Shown here: one piece after another, positions 16,543 through 23,922 of the stretch
Numbering within the stretch: position 1 is the first letter of the stretch
Layout: the number at the start of each line of letters is the position of its first letter
From: an uncultured Oscillospiraceae bacterium
GTDB taxonomy: Bacteria > Bacillota > Clostridia > Oscillospirales > Ruminococcaceae
Assembly (NCBI GenBank): GCA_934481355.1
Contig: CAKSPH010000011.1
Location: 1 to 64,000 of the forward strand
DNA length: 64,000 nucleotides
Reading direction: 5' to 3'
Program-made: the position numbers and the translations under genes
The notes under the pieces: generated by a model
What the model was told of the DNA's origin: nothing
The model's database searches: none
Seen by the model: only the letters and a program-made list of their open reading frames with translations

Positions 16543-16570
16543 AAATCCCCCGGAGTGACCGGGGGAAAAT
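16543..16570 (-). terminator. Terminator of the membrane-protein gene
   Basis: CCCCCGGTCACTCCGGGGG on the minus strand is followed by ATTTTT, immediately after the stop at 16571. Confidence 0.85.
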
Positions 16571-16978
16571 TCAGCTTTCTGGTCTGGTGAGCCTGTTCAC
16601 CGCAAGAAAAACCAGAGATATCCATACAGACCCTGCCACCATAAAAATCGGGTAGAACGGAGTAATTACCATCACTATCGGAGAATACCCCTGATTCCAG
16701 CGGATAAGCTCGTTTACGCCGAATATCACTGCAAAGGTAAGAGCAGTAATATTGACCGGAAGAAGCACGAACAGAAAATAGTACAGCGGATCTGCTCCGC
16801 GCCGTGATTCTGCGCCGCGCTCCATTACCGACAGGAACACGCCGAACCCCGCTGCCGCCAAAGCCCATATTACGGCGCCGTACGACGTGCACCATGCAAA
16901 CAGTCCGATAATAGTTAAGATAAGCTGACCCAAGCCGTTTACTATGGCGTCAAAAATATATGTCCGTGCTGCTTTCAT
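16571..16978 (-). CDS. Small integral membrane protein (135 aa)
   Basis: Not recognised by family. It has about four hydrophobic helices (LILTIIGLFAWCTSYGAVIW, an adjoining Ala-rich helix, a third around FLFVLLPVNITALTFAVIF, a fourth around FMVAGSVWISLVFLAVN). CGGAGG before the ATG supports the start. It follows the choloylglycine-hydrolase gene by 17 bp and probably shares its transcript. Confidence 0.8.
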   Translation of the reverse strand: MKAARTYIFDAIVNGLGQLILTIIGLFAWCTSYGAVIWALAAAGFGVFLSVMERGAESRRGADPLYYFLFVLLPVNITALTFAVIFGVNELIRWNQGYSPIVMVITPFYPIFMVAGSVWISLVFLAVNRLTRPES

Positions 16979-16995
16979 AAAGCACCTCCGTACTG

Positions 16996-17970
16996 TCAGT
17001 TCTGCCAGAGAATGTCCTCTTTCCGGAGCATGGGATAATGCGTGAGCTTTTCGCCGTCAAGGTCTGCACGATGCATATCCACGGCGGTTATCCTGCGGTT
17101 TAGATACGTCGTGTAGTAATACACTCCGGTCTGAGCGTTCCAGCAGGAGGTGTATATGGTTATCTCGTATTTTCCCTCCGCGACCTCGCAGCAGCCGCGC
17201 GACTGCTCCACTGAGCCGAGAATATGGAAGAACTGCCCCACGCTCCCCTCCTCGGAGGAATCGGAGAGCGCGTTCATCTTCGTGAATGCGACACGGGCAA
17301 ACCTCGAAGCGGAGGAAAGGTCCCCCGGAAGCCCGAGGGCGCCCATTCCACGGCTGTACTGACTCAGCGGGAGTCTGTCAGAAAACTGATTCTGCGGGTC
17401 CTTAGGCGAGAGCTTCATATAGTTGTTCAGCATAAACATCTGCTGTTCAAAGGGCGGGTTGTTGGTCAGCACTCCGACGGGGTTCTCATAGACGTGAAGT
17501 CCGCTTTCGGTGGATTCCACAACGATGGAGCCGGATCTGTCAGCTATTATCCAGTGGAGCTGAGCCGTCGGGAAATTCCCGCTGAACGGAGTCCCGACAA
17601 GATTCATCGCCCCGATGAGCTCCCTGGCCTGCGAAAGGTCGGCGCACTGTGAGAGCACCCACGGGATAAACTCGAACTGAGCCACGTTACGTCTGCCGTC
17701 CTGAGGCTCAGCGTAACGCGCGTTTCCCACGAAATTCAGCCCCGCCATGCCGAGCCCCTTTTCGTTTACCGCGTCGTAATAAAGCGGGTAACCCTCCGCG
17801 ATATGCGCCATTCCGATAATTGCGTAATGGCTTTCAAGACTTCCGTCATGCCGGAAATTGAACGGATAGTTCCGGGGAGTTATCGTTATCTCCTCGCCGT
17901 ATGAAAATTCGTAATCCAGAGTTCTGCCCATATAGAAGCATTCCGTCTGGTAGGTTGCCGCTGTGCACAT
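16996..17970 (-). CDS. Choloylglycine hydrolase family enzyme (linear amide C-N hydrolase)
   Basis: An Ntn hydrolase of the bile salt hydrolase/penicillin V acylase family. After Met removal, the Cys of MCTAATY becomes the N-terminal nucleophile. The partner residues are visible: Arg and Asp in GRTLDYE, Asn in LNFVGNARY, Asn in VLTNNPPF, and Arg in SRFARVAF. The 324-aa length is typical. The ATG at 17970 must be the start, because Cys2 is needed and AAAGGAG precedes it; a GTG at 17979 overlaps that site. Bile salts, acylated amino acids or penicillin-like amides are all possible substrates, and the sequence alone does not decide. Confidence 0.9.
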   Translation of the reverse strand: MCTAATYQTECFYMGRTLDYEFSYGEEITITPRNYPFNFRHDGSLESHYAIIGMAHIAEGYPLYYDAVNEKGLGMAGLNFVGNARYAEPQDGRRNVAQFEFIPWVLSQCADLSQARELIGAMNLVGTPFSGNFPTAQLHWIIADRSGSIVVESTESGLHVYENPVGVLTNNPPFEQQMFMLNNYMKLSPKDPQNQFSDRLPLSQYSRGMGALGLPGDLSSASRFARVAFTKMNALSDSSEEGSVGQFFHILGSVEQSRGCCEVAEGKYEITIYTSCWNAQTGVYYYTTYLNRRITAVDMHRADLDGEKLTHYPMLRKEDILWQN

Positions 17971-18039
17971 TTCTATCACTCCTTTATAAAAGTATTCCCT
18001 GTTTCGTATAAAGTATTATAGCACATCTGCGGCGTAACG

Positions 18040-20805
18040 TCAATACGGGTAATAGAATCTGTCCAGCCTCCAGCCGTCTGCTTCCTTGACAGCGTTGATC
18101 GTGTAGGTGTCGGTCTTTCCGGTGGAGCCGCCGTGCTCGTCGTCGTTATAGGAAACCGTGTAGGTTATCTCCGCCTGGGTTTTTTCGGGGTTCTCCCATG
18201 TAACCTCCGGAATGACCTCATATATTTCAGGGTCAGTGCCGCGCCCGCCCATCATGCTGTACATCCTGCCGTTGTATTCGATAACGCTGAGCCCTGTCAC
18301 ACTCCGGAGCGCCTCCTGTGCGGCTTCGTAAGTGTAGACTTTCCTGAACTCCGCGAGCAGGCTGTCGCGCGTGCGCCAGTCTTGATTTTCAATTTCGGCA
18401 ATACTGCGGGTTATTCCGTTTACATCAGCTTCAAAGCTGTTTCCAGTCCAGTCGGGAGCATTCACCTCGAAGTTAAACCAAAGATCGCGGGCGCGGCAGT
18501 CAAGGCTCAGTAGAACGCTCTCAATATCATCAGACGCGCTGGTGTAAACGACGGTTCTGCCGTCTTTATTCGTGATGAATCCGTCGTCGGTGAGGGTAAA
18601 TTCGCTGTCGGCGTAGGTATCCACCCTTTCCCATGCCTGACGGTCGGTGACGAGCCACATTTTGCCGTCAGTCGGATCGTGTTTCGTTACGATCATATAT
18701 TTTCCCCTGAAATAAATTTCGGGGTCAGTATCGGTATAGTCAATGAGCTCGACATTTCTGCATGATTTCTGCACATACTCATAAATCAGCGTTTCATCGT
18801 CAAATCTTGCCGTCACGATCAGCGAACCGCTGTTTTCCATAACGCTGATGTGCTCTGCCCTGTTAATGAATTCATATCGGTCAAACTGCTGGTTCCACCA
18901 GTACAGGTCCTCGCACTGACACTCCGGACTGGAATACCTGCGGACGACATATAATTCATTTCTGGCAGTGCGCGTCACTAGGCAGTATTCAAGCTCTATG
19001 TCTGTCTCTGGAATATCATCTATCGACTCCCCGCCGTTCCAGTCCTGCACCGGATAAAATCCGTAGTTTTTCAGCGGCGACCAGAAGTTCTCAATATCGT
19101 TGATATCTCCGCTCTGGGGAGTAAGCGTATACGTCCATTTTCCGCCGCTCTTCGAGAACACCGCGATGAATGTCCGCTTTATAATACCCTTATATTCACC
19201 GCCGGGTTCAAGGGATTTCCACGGAGTTTCCGCGTCATACATGTCAATGTATATCACCGGACGCTCAGGGTCTGTAATATCAAGCTTGTTGTCCTCTCCG
19301 TAATTTATCGTATCACCGAATGAATCGGCGCTCACCGGAACGCGCTTCCAGTGCTTTCCGGCGAAATCGGCTTCCGCGTTTTCGAACAGACCGTAAACCG
19401 CTTCTGAGAGCGCCGGGTCGTCCGCTTCCGCAAGGAATTTCATGATTCCAAGGCGCGATATCGTGGACTGACCGAGCTCCTCCTGAACTCTGCCGTTATT
19501 ATCCCAGTAATGATATCTGTATTCAGCAAAGGAGCGGAGGTCGTCCCCAGAGTGATCATAGACATACATTCTGTCCGGGGCGTCTTTCATAATCACCCAC
19601 AGGCTGTTGTAATCCGATTTGCTCTCGCCGCGCAGCATGAAGAACGCGGTATTGTCCGCATTTGCCGCAAACCCGCCGCAGGTCGTTCCTCCGGGAGAAA
19701 GGCTGAAAACAGAATCGTAGCTATAATAGCGGAGATTTTCCATGTTTATTATTTTCTGTTCATCGGCACTGTACTGTAACCATGAGCCTATGAACCATGA
19801 TTCGAATATCTTCATAGCTTCCTTGTCGGTCCTGAAATCCAGCTCAGACATATCGAATGCTCCCTGAAGCGGCTGCTTTATCTTCTGGGCATACTCCGCC
19901 TTTTCAACAAGGTATTCTGCAAGCGACTGCGGGTCGTAAAATCCGTAGTATTTCGCGGGGTTTACATTCGTGGTAGTGGGGTATTCCACGACATCCCCGC
20001 CGGAGTAGTCCTCCATCGGAAGCCCGGCGAGCACGCTGCTTCTCACTGCCGCGCGTTCCTTTCCGTTAACTGTTATGATGTCGGAAAGCGCGAACTCCGC
20101 AGAAAGCCGGTACTCCCCGTCCGTGCAGTACAGCGCCGCCAGAATACGGTCGCCGATGGAATAGACCGGGCAGCCCACGGACTGGTTCGATTCCGTTCCG
20201 CGAGCCACGAAATGAATACTTCTGCCCTGCTGTTCGATCCCGGTGAGGTTGAAGAAGCACTCGTCCACCCTGACCTCATAAGCTGAAAAGCTGTTGTCAA
20301 TAGCGCCAAAGCAGTTCGTCACCGTAAATTCCGCAACGAGCTGTGTCCTGTAAATATTCCCGTTGAGGCTGTCAAGTTCCGCCCTGTCGGAATAGTCTGT
20401 GTTAAGTGTTACCTCGCCGCGGTTTATATCCTTGTTTTCGTACTTCGGGAGAACATCGGCGTTCAGCTTTCCGTACCCGCTTGCTTCAGAGGTCTGCGGG
20501 GTGCTCTCGGCTGGCCTGGTCTGATGTGTGGGAATCAGTCCGGTTCTGAACGCGGCTGTAACTCCCACCGCAATGACTGCCGCCGCTGCCGCAGTGCTGA
20601 TGAGCGCAGTCCTGAGCGGCTTTTTCTTCCCGGGCTCCGGACGGTATTCATGGTCGAAATTCATGAAAGCGTCGGCGTATATTCCGGTGCCGCCGTCCTG
20701 ATCGGCGGGCTTCACTGACGCCGTGAACCGCTTTTCAAGCTCCGATAATCTCTCCTCGGAGAGCGACATCTTCTCAAATGCTGTTCTGAGCTCTTTTTCA
20801 GTCAT
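18040..20805 (-). CDS. Large anti-sigma-like membrane protein (921 aa)
   Basis: The start overlaps the ECF sigma factor stop by 4 bp (ATGA), so it is translationally coupled to it. About 70 cytosolic residues (with SLSEERLSELEKRFTA) precede one transmembrane helix (LISTAAAAAVIAVGVTAAF); the remaining roughly 800 residues are outside the cell. The outer part is rich in Trp, Tyr and Asp, with beta-strand-like repeats and no recognised enzyme motif. By position and topology it should hold or release the sigma factor, but the cytosolic part lacks an obvious zinc-finger anti-sigma motif. The external domain is unusually large for such a protein and may sense a polymer or cell-wall state. Confidence 0.75.
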   Translation of the reverse strand: MTEKELRTAFEKMSLSEERLSELEKRFTASVKPADQDGGTGIYADAFMNFDHEYRPEPGKKKPLRTALISTAAAAAVIAVGVTAAFRTGLIPTHQTRPAESTPQTSEASGYGKLNADVLPKYENKDINRGEVTLNTDYSDRAELDSLNGNIYRTQLVAEFTVTNCFGAIDNSFSAYEVRVDECFFNLTGIEQQGRSIHFVARGTESNQSVGCPVYSIGDRILAALYCTDGEYRLSAEFALSDIITVNGKERAAVRSSVLAGLPMEDYSGGDVVEYPTTTNVNPAKYYGFYDPQSLAEYLVEKAEYAQKIKQPLQGAFDMSELDFRTDKEAMKIFESWFIGSWLQYSADEQKIINMENLRYYSYDSVFSLSPGGTTCGGFAANADNTAFFMLRGESKSDYNSLWVIMKDAPDRMYVYDHSGDDLRSFAEYRYHYWDNNGRVQEELGQSTISRLGIMKFLAEADDPALSEAVYGLFENAEADFAGKHWKRVPVSADSFGDTINYGEDNKLDITDPERPVIYIDMYDAETPWKSLEPGGEYKGIIKRTFIAVFSKSGGKWTYTLTPQSGDINDIENFWSPLKNYGFYPVQDWNGGESIDDIPETDIELEYCLVTRTARNELYVVRRYSSPECQCEDLYWWNQQFDRYEFINRAEHISVMENSGSLIVTARFDDETLIYEYVQKSCRNVELIDYTDTDPEIYFRGKYMIVTKHDPTDGKMWLVTDRQAWERVDTYADSEFTLTDDGFITNKDGRTVVYTSASDDIESVLLSLDCRARDLWFNFEVNAPDWTGNSFEADVNGITRSIAEIENQDWRTRDSLLAEFRKVYTYEAAQEALRSVTGLSVIEYNGRMYSMMGGRGTDPEIYEVIPEVTWENPEKTQAEITYTVSYNDDEHGGSTGKTDTYTINAVKEADGWRLDRFYYPY

Positions 20806-21281
20806 TTTGATCCCTCCTCCAGAGTAAGCTTCAGCAGTTTTCTGCCCTTCGCCAGCCGTTTATAGACCGTGTTTTCAGTGATATCAAGCGCATAGGCTAT
20901 CTCTGCCGCCGGCATATCCTCATAATAGAACAGGTATATGACCGTCTTGAATAATTCCGGCAGGCTCATCACCATGTCAAGCATCTCGTTTTCGCGCTTC
21001 TGCGGAGCCGCGACCTCCGCCGCTTCGTCCAGCGGAACGCTGCGCTTTACCCGCGCCGATTTCACGATGTTCAGCGCCCTGTGCTCCGCCATCTGTATGA
21101 GCCAGTATTTCATGTGGGTCTCATCGTTGAATCCGCTGTGCGACGCTGCCGCCGTAAAGCATTCCATAAGGATATCCTCGGCTTCCTCCGGGACTTTTAC
21201 TATGCCAAGCGCCACCCTGTAAACCGTGTTGGCATACTGCCTGAAAACCGCGGACGCGTTCTCGTGTGTGATCTGGAACAC
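20802..21281 (-). CDS. ECF-type sigma-70 family sigma factor
   Basis: A 159-aa sigma factor with only regions 2 and 4. Region 2 contains QYANTVYRVALGIVKVPEEA and EDILMECF; region 4 contains YYEDMPAAEIAYALDITENT with the recognition helix VYKRLAKGRKLLK. The GTG start at 21281 follows GGGGAGG. It is coupled to the large membrane protein at 18040. A TATAAT lies upstream on the minus strand, but no clear -35 was found, so autoregulation cannot be judged. Confidence 0.92.
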   Translation of the reverse strand: MFQITHENASAVFRQYANTVYRVALGIVKVPEEAEDILMECFTAAASHSGFNDETHMKYWLIQMAEHRALNIVKSARVKRSVPLDEAAEVAAPQKRENEMLDMVMSLPELFKTVIYLFYYEDMPAAEIAYALDITENTVYKRLAKGRKLLKLTLEEGSK

Positions 21282-21446
21282 CGTGACCTCCCCTTTCGTT
21301 TTTTCTTTCTATAATTATAACATATCCAAACCATAAAATCTGCCTGGTTTTTTATTTTTTCCGAAAAAATTTCCGTAATCATTTCGACTGTCCCGCCATT
21401 GTCAGTCTTAACGCATTCAATCTTTATGGTAGTTTTTCATTGAATC

Positions 21447-21475
21447 TTGACATAATTCCACAATTATGATACAAT
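21447..21475 (+). promoter_or_regulatory. Promoter of the sufC/sufB-like pair
   Basis: TTGACA (21447-21452) and TACAAT (21470-21475) are 17 bp apart, about 23 bp before the first start codon. Confidence 0.65.
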
Positions 21476-21497
21476 AATAAGATAAAGGATCAGCGAA

Positions 21498-22271
21498 ATG
21501 CTGACGTTGAAAGGGGCAGTTCAATTGCTGGAATTACAGGATCTCGTCTGGAAGATTCCGGACGGCGAATCAATTATAAATGGAATAAGCTGTAAACTGG
21601 ACAGCCGGCTTACGGTCATCACAGGACCTAACGGCGGCGGAAAGACCTCGCTTGCAAAACTCATCGCAGGAGTTGAGAAACCCACTGGCGGCAAAATACT
21701 CCTTGACGGAGCGGACATAACCGATATGGACGTCACCGGGCGCGCAAAGCTGGGAATAGCGTATGCATTCCAGCAGCCGGTGCGATTCAAGGGTCTTACC
21801 GTGCGTGACCTTCTGGAGCTTGCGGCAGGTAAGAAGCTCGGACACGATGAGCTGTGCGGGCTTCTCGGAAAGGTAGGTCTCTGCGCCGAGGAATACATCG
21901 ACCGCGAGATGAGCGCGGCTCTTTCCGGCGGCGAGGCTAAGCGTATTGAGATAGCCACCGTGCTTGCACGCAACGCCAGGCTTTCAGTATTCGACGAGCC
22001 GGAAGCCGGCATCGACCTCTGGAGCTTCGCAAGGCTTGTAGAAACATTTGAGGAGATAAGAAGAAGCACGAGCGGCTCCCTTGTGATAATCTCCCACCAG
22101 GAGCGCATTCTCTCCATTGCCGATGAAATAGTTGTCGTTGCGAACGGAAAGGTACGCACCAGCGGCACCCGCGACGAGATACTCCCGGCTCTGTTAAAAG
22201 GCGAGTTTTCGCGCCGCTGCCCGGTTCCCGGAACACCAGACAACACAACAGGAGGAAGCTGCCATGAGTGA
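21498..22271 (+). CDS. SufC-like ATPase of a minimal Fe-S assembly system
   Basis: An ABC ATPase of the SufC type that powers Fe-S cluster assembly with a SufB-like scaffold. Walker A GPNGGGKTS, the Q-loop AYAFQQPVRF, signature ALSGGEAKRIEIA, Walker B LSVFDEPEAGID and the switch His in IISHQER are all present. The true start may be TTG at 21525, giving MLELQDLVW, since GAAAGGGG lies just before it and homologues usually begin near there; ATG at 21498 also has AAAGGA. It overlaps the next gene by 8 bp. Only these two genes are present, without SufS, SufU or a second SufB/D, like the two-gene SMS system. Confidence 0.88.
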   Translation: MLTLKGAVQLLELQDLVWKIPDGESIINGISCKLDSRLTVITGPNGGGKTSLAKLIAGVEKPTGGKILLDGADITDMDVTGRAKLGIAYAFQQPVRFKGLTVRDLLELAAGKKLGHDELCGLLGKVGLCAEEYIDREMSAALSGGEAKRIEIATVLARNARLSVFDEPEAGIDLWSFARLVETFEEIRRSTSGSLVIISHQERILSIADEIVVVANGKVRTSGTRDEILPALLKGEFSRRCPVPGTPDNTTGGSCHE

Positions 22272-23211
22272 CATTAAGGACATGAGTTTCAACGAAGTCA
22301 CCGCAGAAATGCTCAGGGTGATTTCCAATTATGACAGTGTGACCGGATTCAGGGGTGCGTATAATATCCGCGAGGACAGCCAGTGCGCAGGGCGTAAGTC
22401 CTCGCCGAACATCACGATTGATTCCAAGACCGACAAGCCCGGAATAAACATCACCGTAAAGCCCGGAACGGTCGGCGAGACCGTGTATATCCCCGCCTGC
22501 GTTACGCATTCCGATGTGGACGACCTTGTGTACAATGATTTCTTCATCGGCGAGGGCGCGGACGTTGTGATAGTTGCCGGCTGCGGAGTTCACAGCGACG
22601 GCGAGGAACAGGCGCGTCACAACGGAATCCACCGTTTCTTCCTGGAGAAAGGCGCGAGGGTGCTTTACAAGGAAAAGCATATCGGTACCGGAAAGGGAAA
22701 AGGACTTCGCAGGATAGACCCGGTAACCGACGCGTATCTGAAAGAGGATTCCTACCTTGAAATGGACACGGTTCAGCTCCGCGGAGTTGACAGGACTACC
22801 CGCAGCACCTCCGCCGTGCTTGAAAAGGGAGCCAGGATAGTTGTCCGCGAGCGTATCATGACCGACGGCAACGAGGACGCGGTGACAAAGTTCAGGGTTG
22901 AACTAAACGGCGAGGACTGCGGCGCGGATCTGGTTTCAAGGTCTGTTGCCCGCGGGAATTCGCATCAGGCGTTCTATTCAGTTATTGAGGGAAACAACCG
23001 CTGCACCGGGCATTCCGCCTGCGACGCTATTCTTGCGGAAAACGGCAGGGTGGACGCTCAGCCGGCGCTTAATGCCGCAAACGTTGACGCGGCGCTTATC
23101 CATGAAGCCGCAATAGGAAAAATCGCCGGAGAACAGATACTGAAGCTCTGCTCCCTGGGGCTTACCCGGGAGGAAGCCGAGGAGAAAATAATCGAGGGAT
23201 TCCTGAAGTAA
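22264..23211 (+). CDS. SufB/SufD family scaffold, short (SmsB-like)
   Basis: A beta-helix Fe-S scaffold protein of 315 aa, much shorter than classical SufB (about 470 aa) and similar in size to SmsB. The C-terminal conserved block is present: a Cys in NNRCTGHSACDAIL, the Ala/Asn-rich core, the HEAAIGKI motif, and an end with LGLTREEAEEKIIEGF typical of SufB/D. Other Cys lie in GEDCGADL and VAGCGVHSD. AGGAGG precedes the ATG. It is translationally linked to the SufC-like ATPase, and together they likely build or deliver Fe-S clusters. Confidence 0.85.
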   Translation: MSDIKDMSFNEVTAEMLRVISNYDSVTGFRGAYNIREDSQCAGRKSSPNITIDSKTDKPGINITVKPGTVGETVYIPACVTHSDVDDLVYNDFFIGEGADVVIVAGCGVHSDGEEQARHNGIHRFFLEKGARVLYKEKHIGTGKGKGLRRIDPVTDAYLKEDSYLEMDTVQLRGVDRTTRSTSAVLEKGARIVVRERIMTDGNEDAVTKFRVELNGEDCGADLVSRSVARGNSHQAFYSVIEGNNRCTGHSACDAILAENGRVDAQPALNAANVDAALIHEAAIGKIAGEQILKLCSLGLTREEAEEKIIEGFLK

Positions 23212-23219
23212 AATCAACG

Positions 23220-23250
23220 AGCCGCGCCTGAGCCGTGCGGCTCTGTTTTC
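23220..23250 (+). terminator. Terminator after the Suf-like pair
   Basis: GAGCCGC and GCGGCTC pair around a loop and are followed by TGTTTT. Confidence 0.65.
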
Positions 23251-23267
23251 GGTAAAGAGAGGGAAAT

Positions 23268-23738
23268 ATGGCAATTGAAAAAGTAAGAGAGTATTTCGCC
23301 CGGCACGGAATGGCAGACCGCATACTCGAATTTGACGTTTCCAGTGCAACTGTCGGACTGGCGGCGGAGGCGCTCCACTGCGAGGCCTGCCGGATAGCCA
23401 AGTCGCTGTCATTCATGGTCGGCGACGAGCCCATACTTATAATAACGGCAGGCGACGCAAAAGTTGACAACGGCAAGTACAAGGCAAAGTTCGGAAAGAA
23501 AGCCAAAATGCTGACTCCCGATGAGGTCGTGCAGTACACGGGCCATGCGATAGGCGGCGTCTGCCCGTTTGCAGTGAACAGCGGAGTTACAGTGTATCTT
23601 GATGTGTCGCTGAAACGCTTCACAACGGTTTTTCCGGCGTGTGGAAGCAGCAACAGCGCTATAGAGCTCGCCATTGACGAGATGGAAAAGTATTCCGGTT
23701 ACAAGGAATGGGTGGACGTCTGCAAGGCATGGGAATAA
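23268..23738 (+). CDS. YbaK/EbsC family aminoacyl-tRNA deacylase
   Basis: A 156-aa protein of the YbaK/ProX editing family, which hydrolyses mischarged tRNAs such as Cys-tRNA(Pro) in trans. Typical segments are EALHCEACRIAKSLSF, the conserved Lys-rich KVDNGKYKAKFGKKA, the GHAIGGVCPF loop, and CGSSNSAIEL near the C-terminus. The exact substrate is not determined. A GAGAGGG site precedes the ATG, and a strong terminator follows. Confidence 0.88.
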   Translation: MAIEKVREYFARHGMADRILEFDVSSATVGLAAEALHCEACRIAKSLSFMVGDEPILIITAGDAKVDNGKYKAKFGKKAKMLTPDEVVQYTGHAIGGVCPFAVNSGVTVYLDVSLKRFTTVFPACGSSNSAIELAIDEMEKYSGYKEWVDVCKAWE

Positions 23739-23747
23739 ACAGAAATC

Positions 23748-23777
23748 GAGGTGCCCTTTTCGGAGCACCTCTTTTTT
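23748..23777 (+). terminator. Strong terminator after the ybaK-like gene
   Basis: GAGGTGC (23748-23754) pairs with GCACCTC (23765-23771), followed by six T. The stop codon of the convergent Cys-rich gene overlaps the T-run. Confidence 0.85.
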
Positions 23778-23910
23778 ATTTCCTGCTGCATTTCTTACAG
23801 CCCTGACAGCCGCTTTTTCCGCATGAACAGCCGTGTTTCACTGAATGTCTGACTGCCGCGAAAAATCCGGCGGCTATCAGAATTATCAGCAGAATGCTAA
23901 TCCAGTTCAT
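23776..23910 (-). CDS. FeoB-associated Cys-rich membrane protein (44 aa)
   Basis: One membrane helix (MNWISILLIILIAAGFFAAV) is followed by a basic cytosolic tail with five Cys in the pattern CSCGKSGCQGCKKC. This matches the small FeoB-associated Cys-rich proteins encoded after feoB in many Firmicutes, thought to help FeoB-type ferrous iron transport (FeoC-like role). GGAGG precedes the ATG, and the gene is 12 bp after the FeoB stop in the same operon. Confidence 0.85.
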   Translation of the reverse strand: MNWISILLIILIAAGFFAAVRHSVKHGCSCGKSGCQGCKKCSRK

Positions 23911-23922
23911 AGGCGCCTCCTT

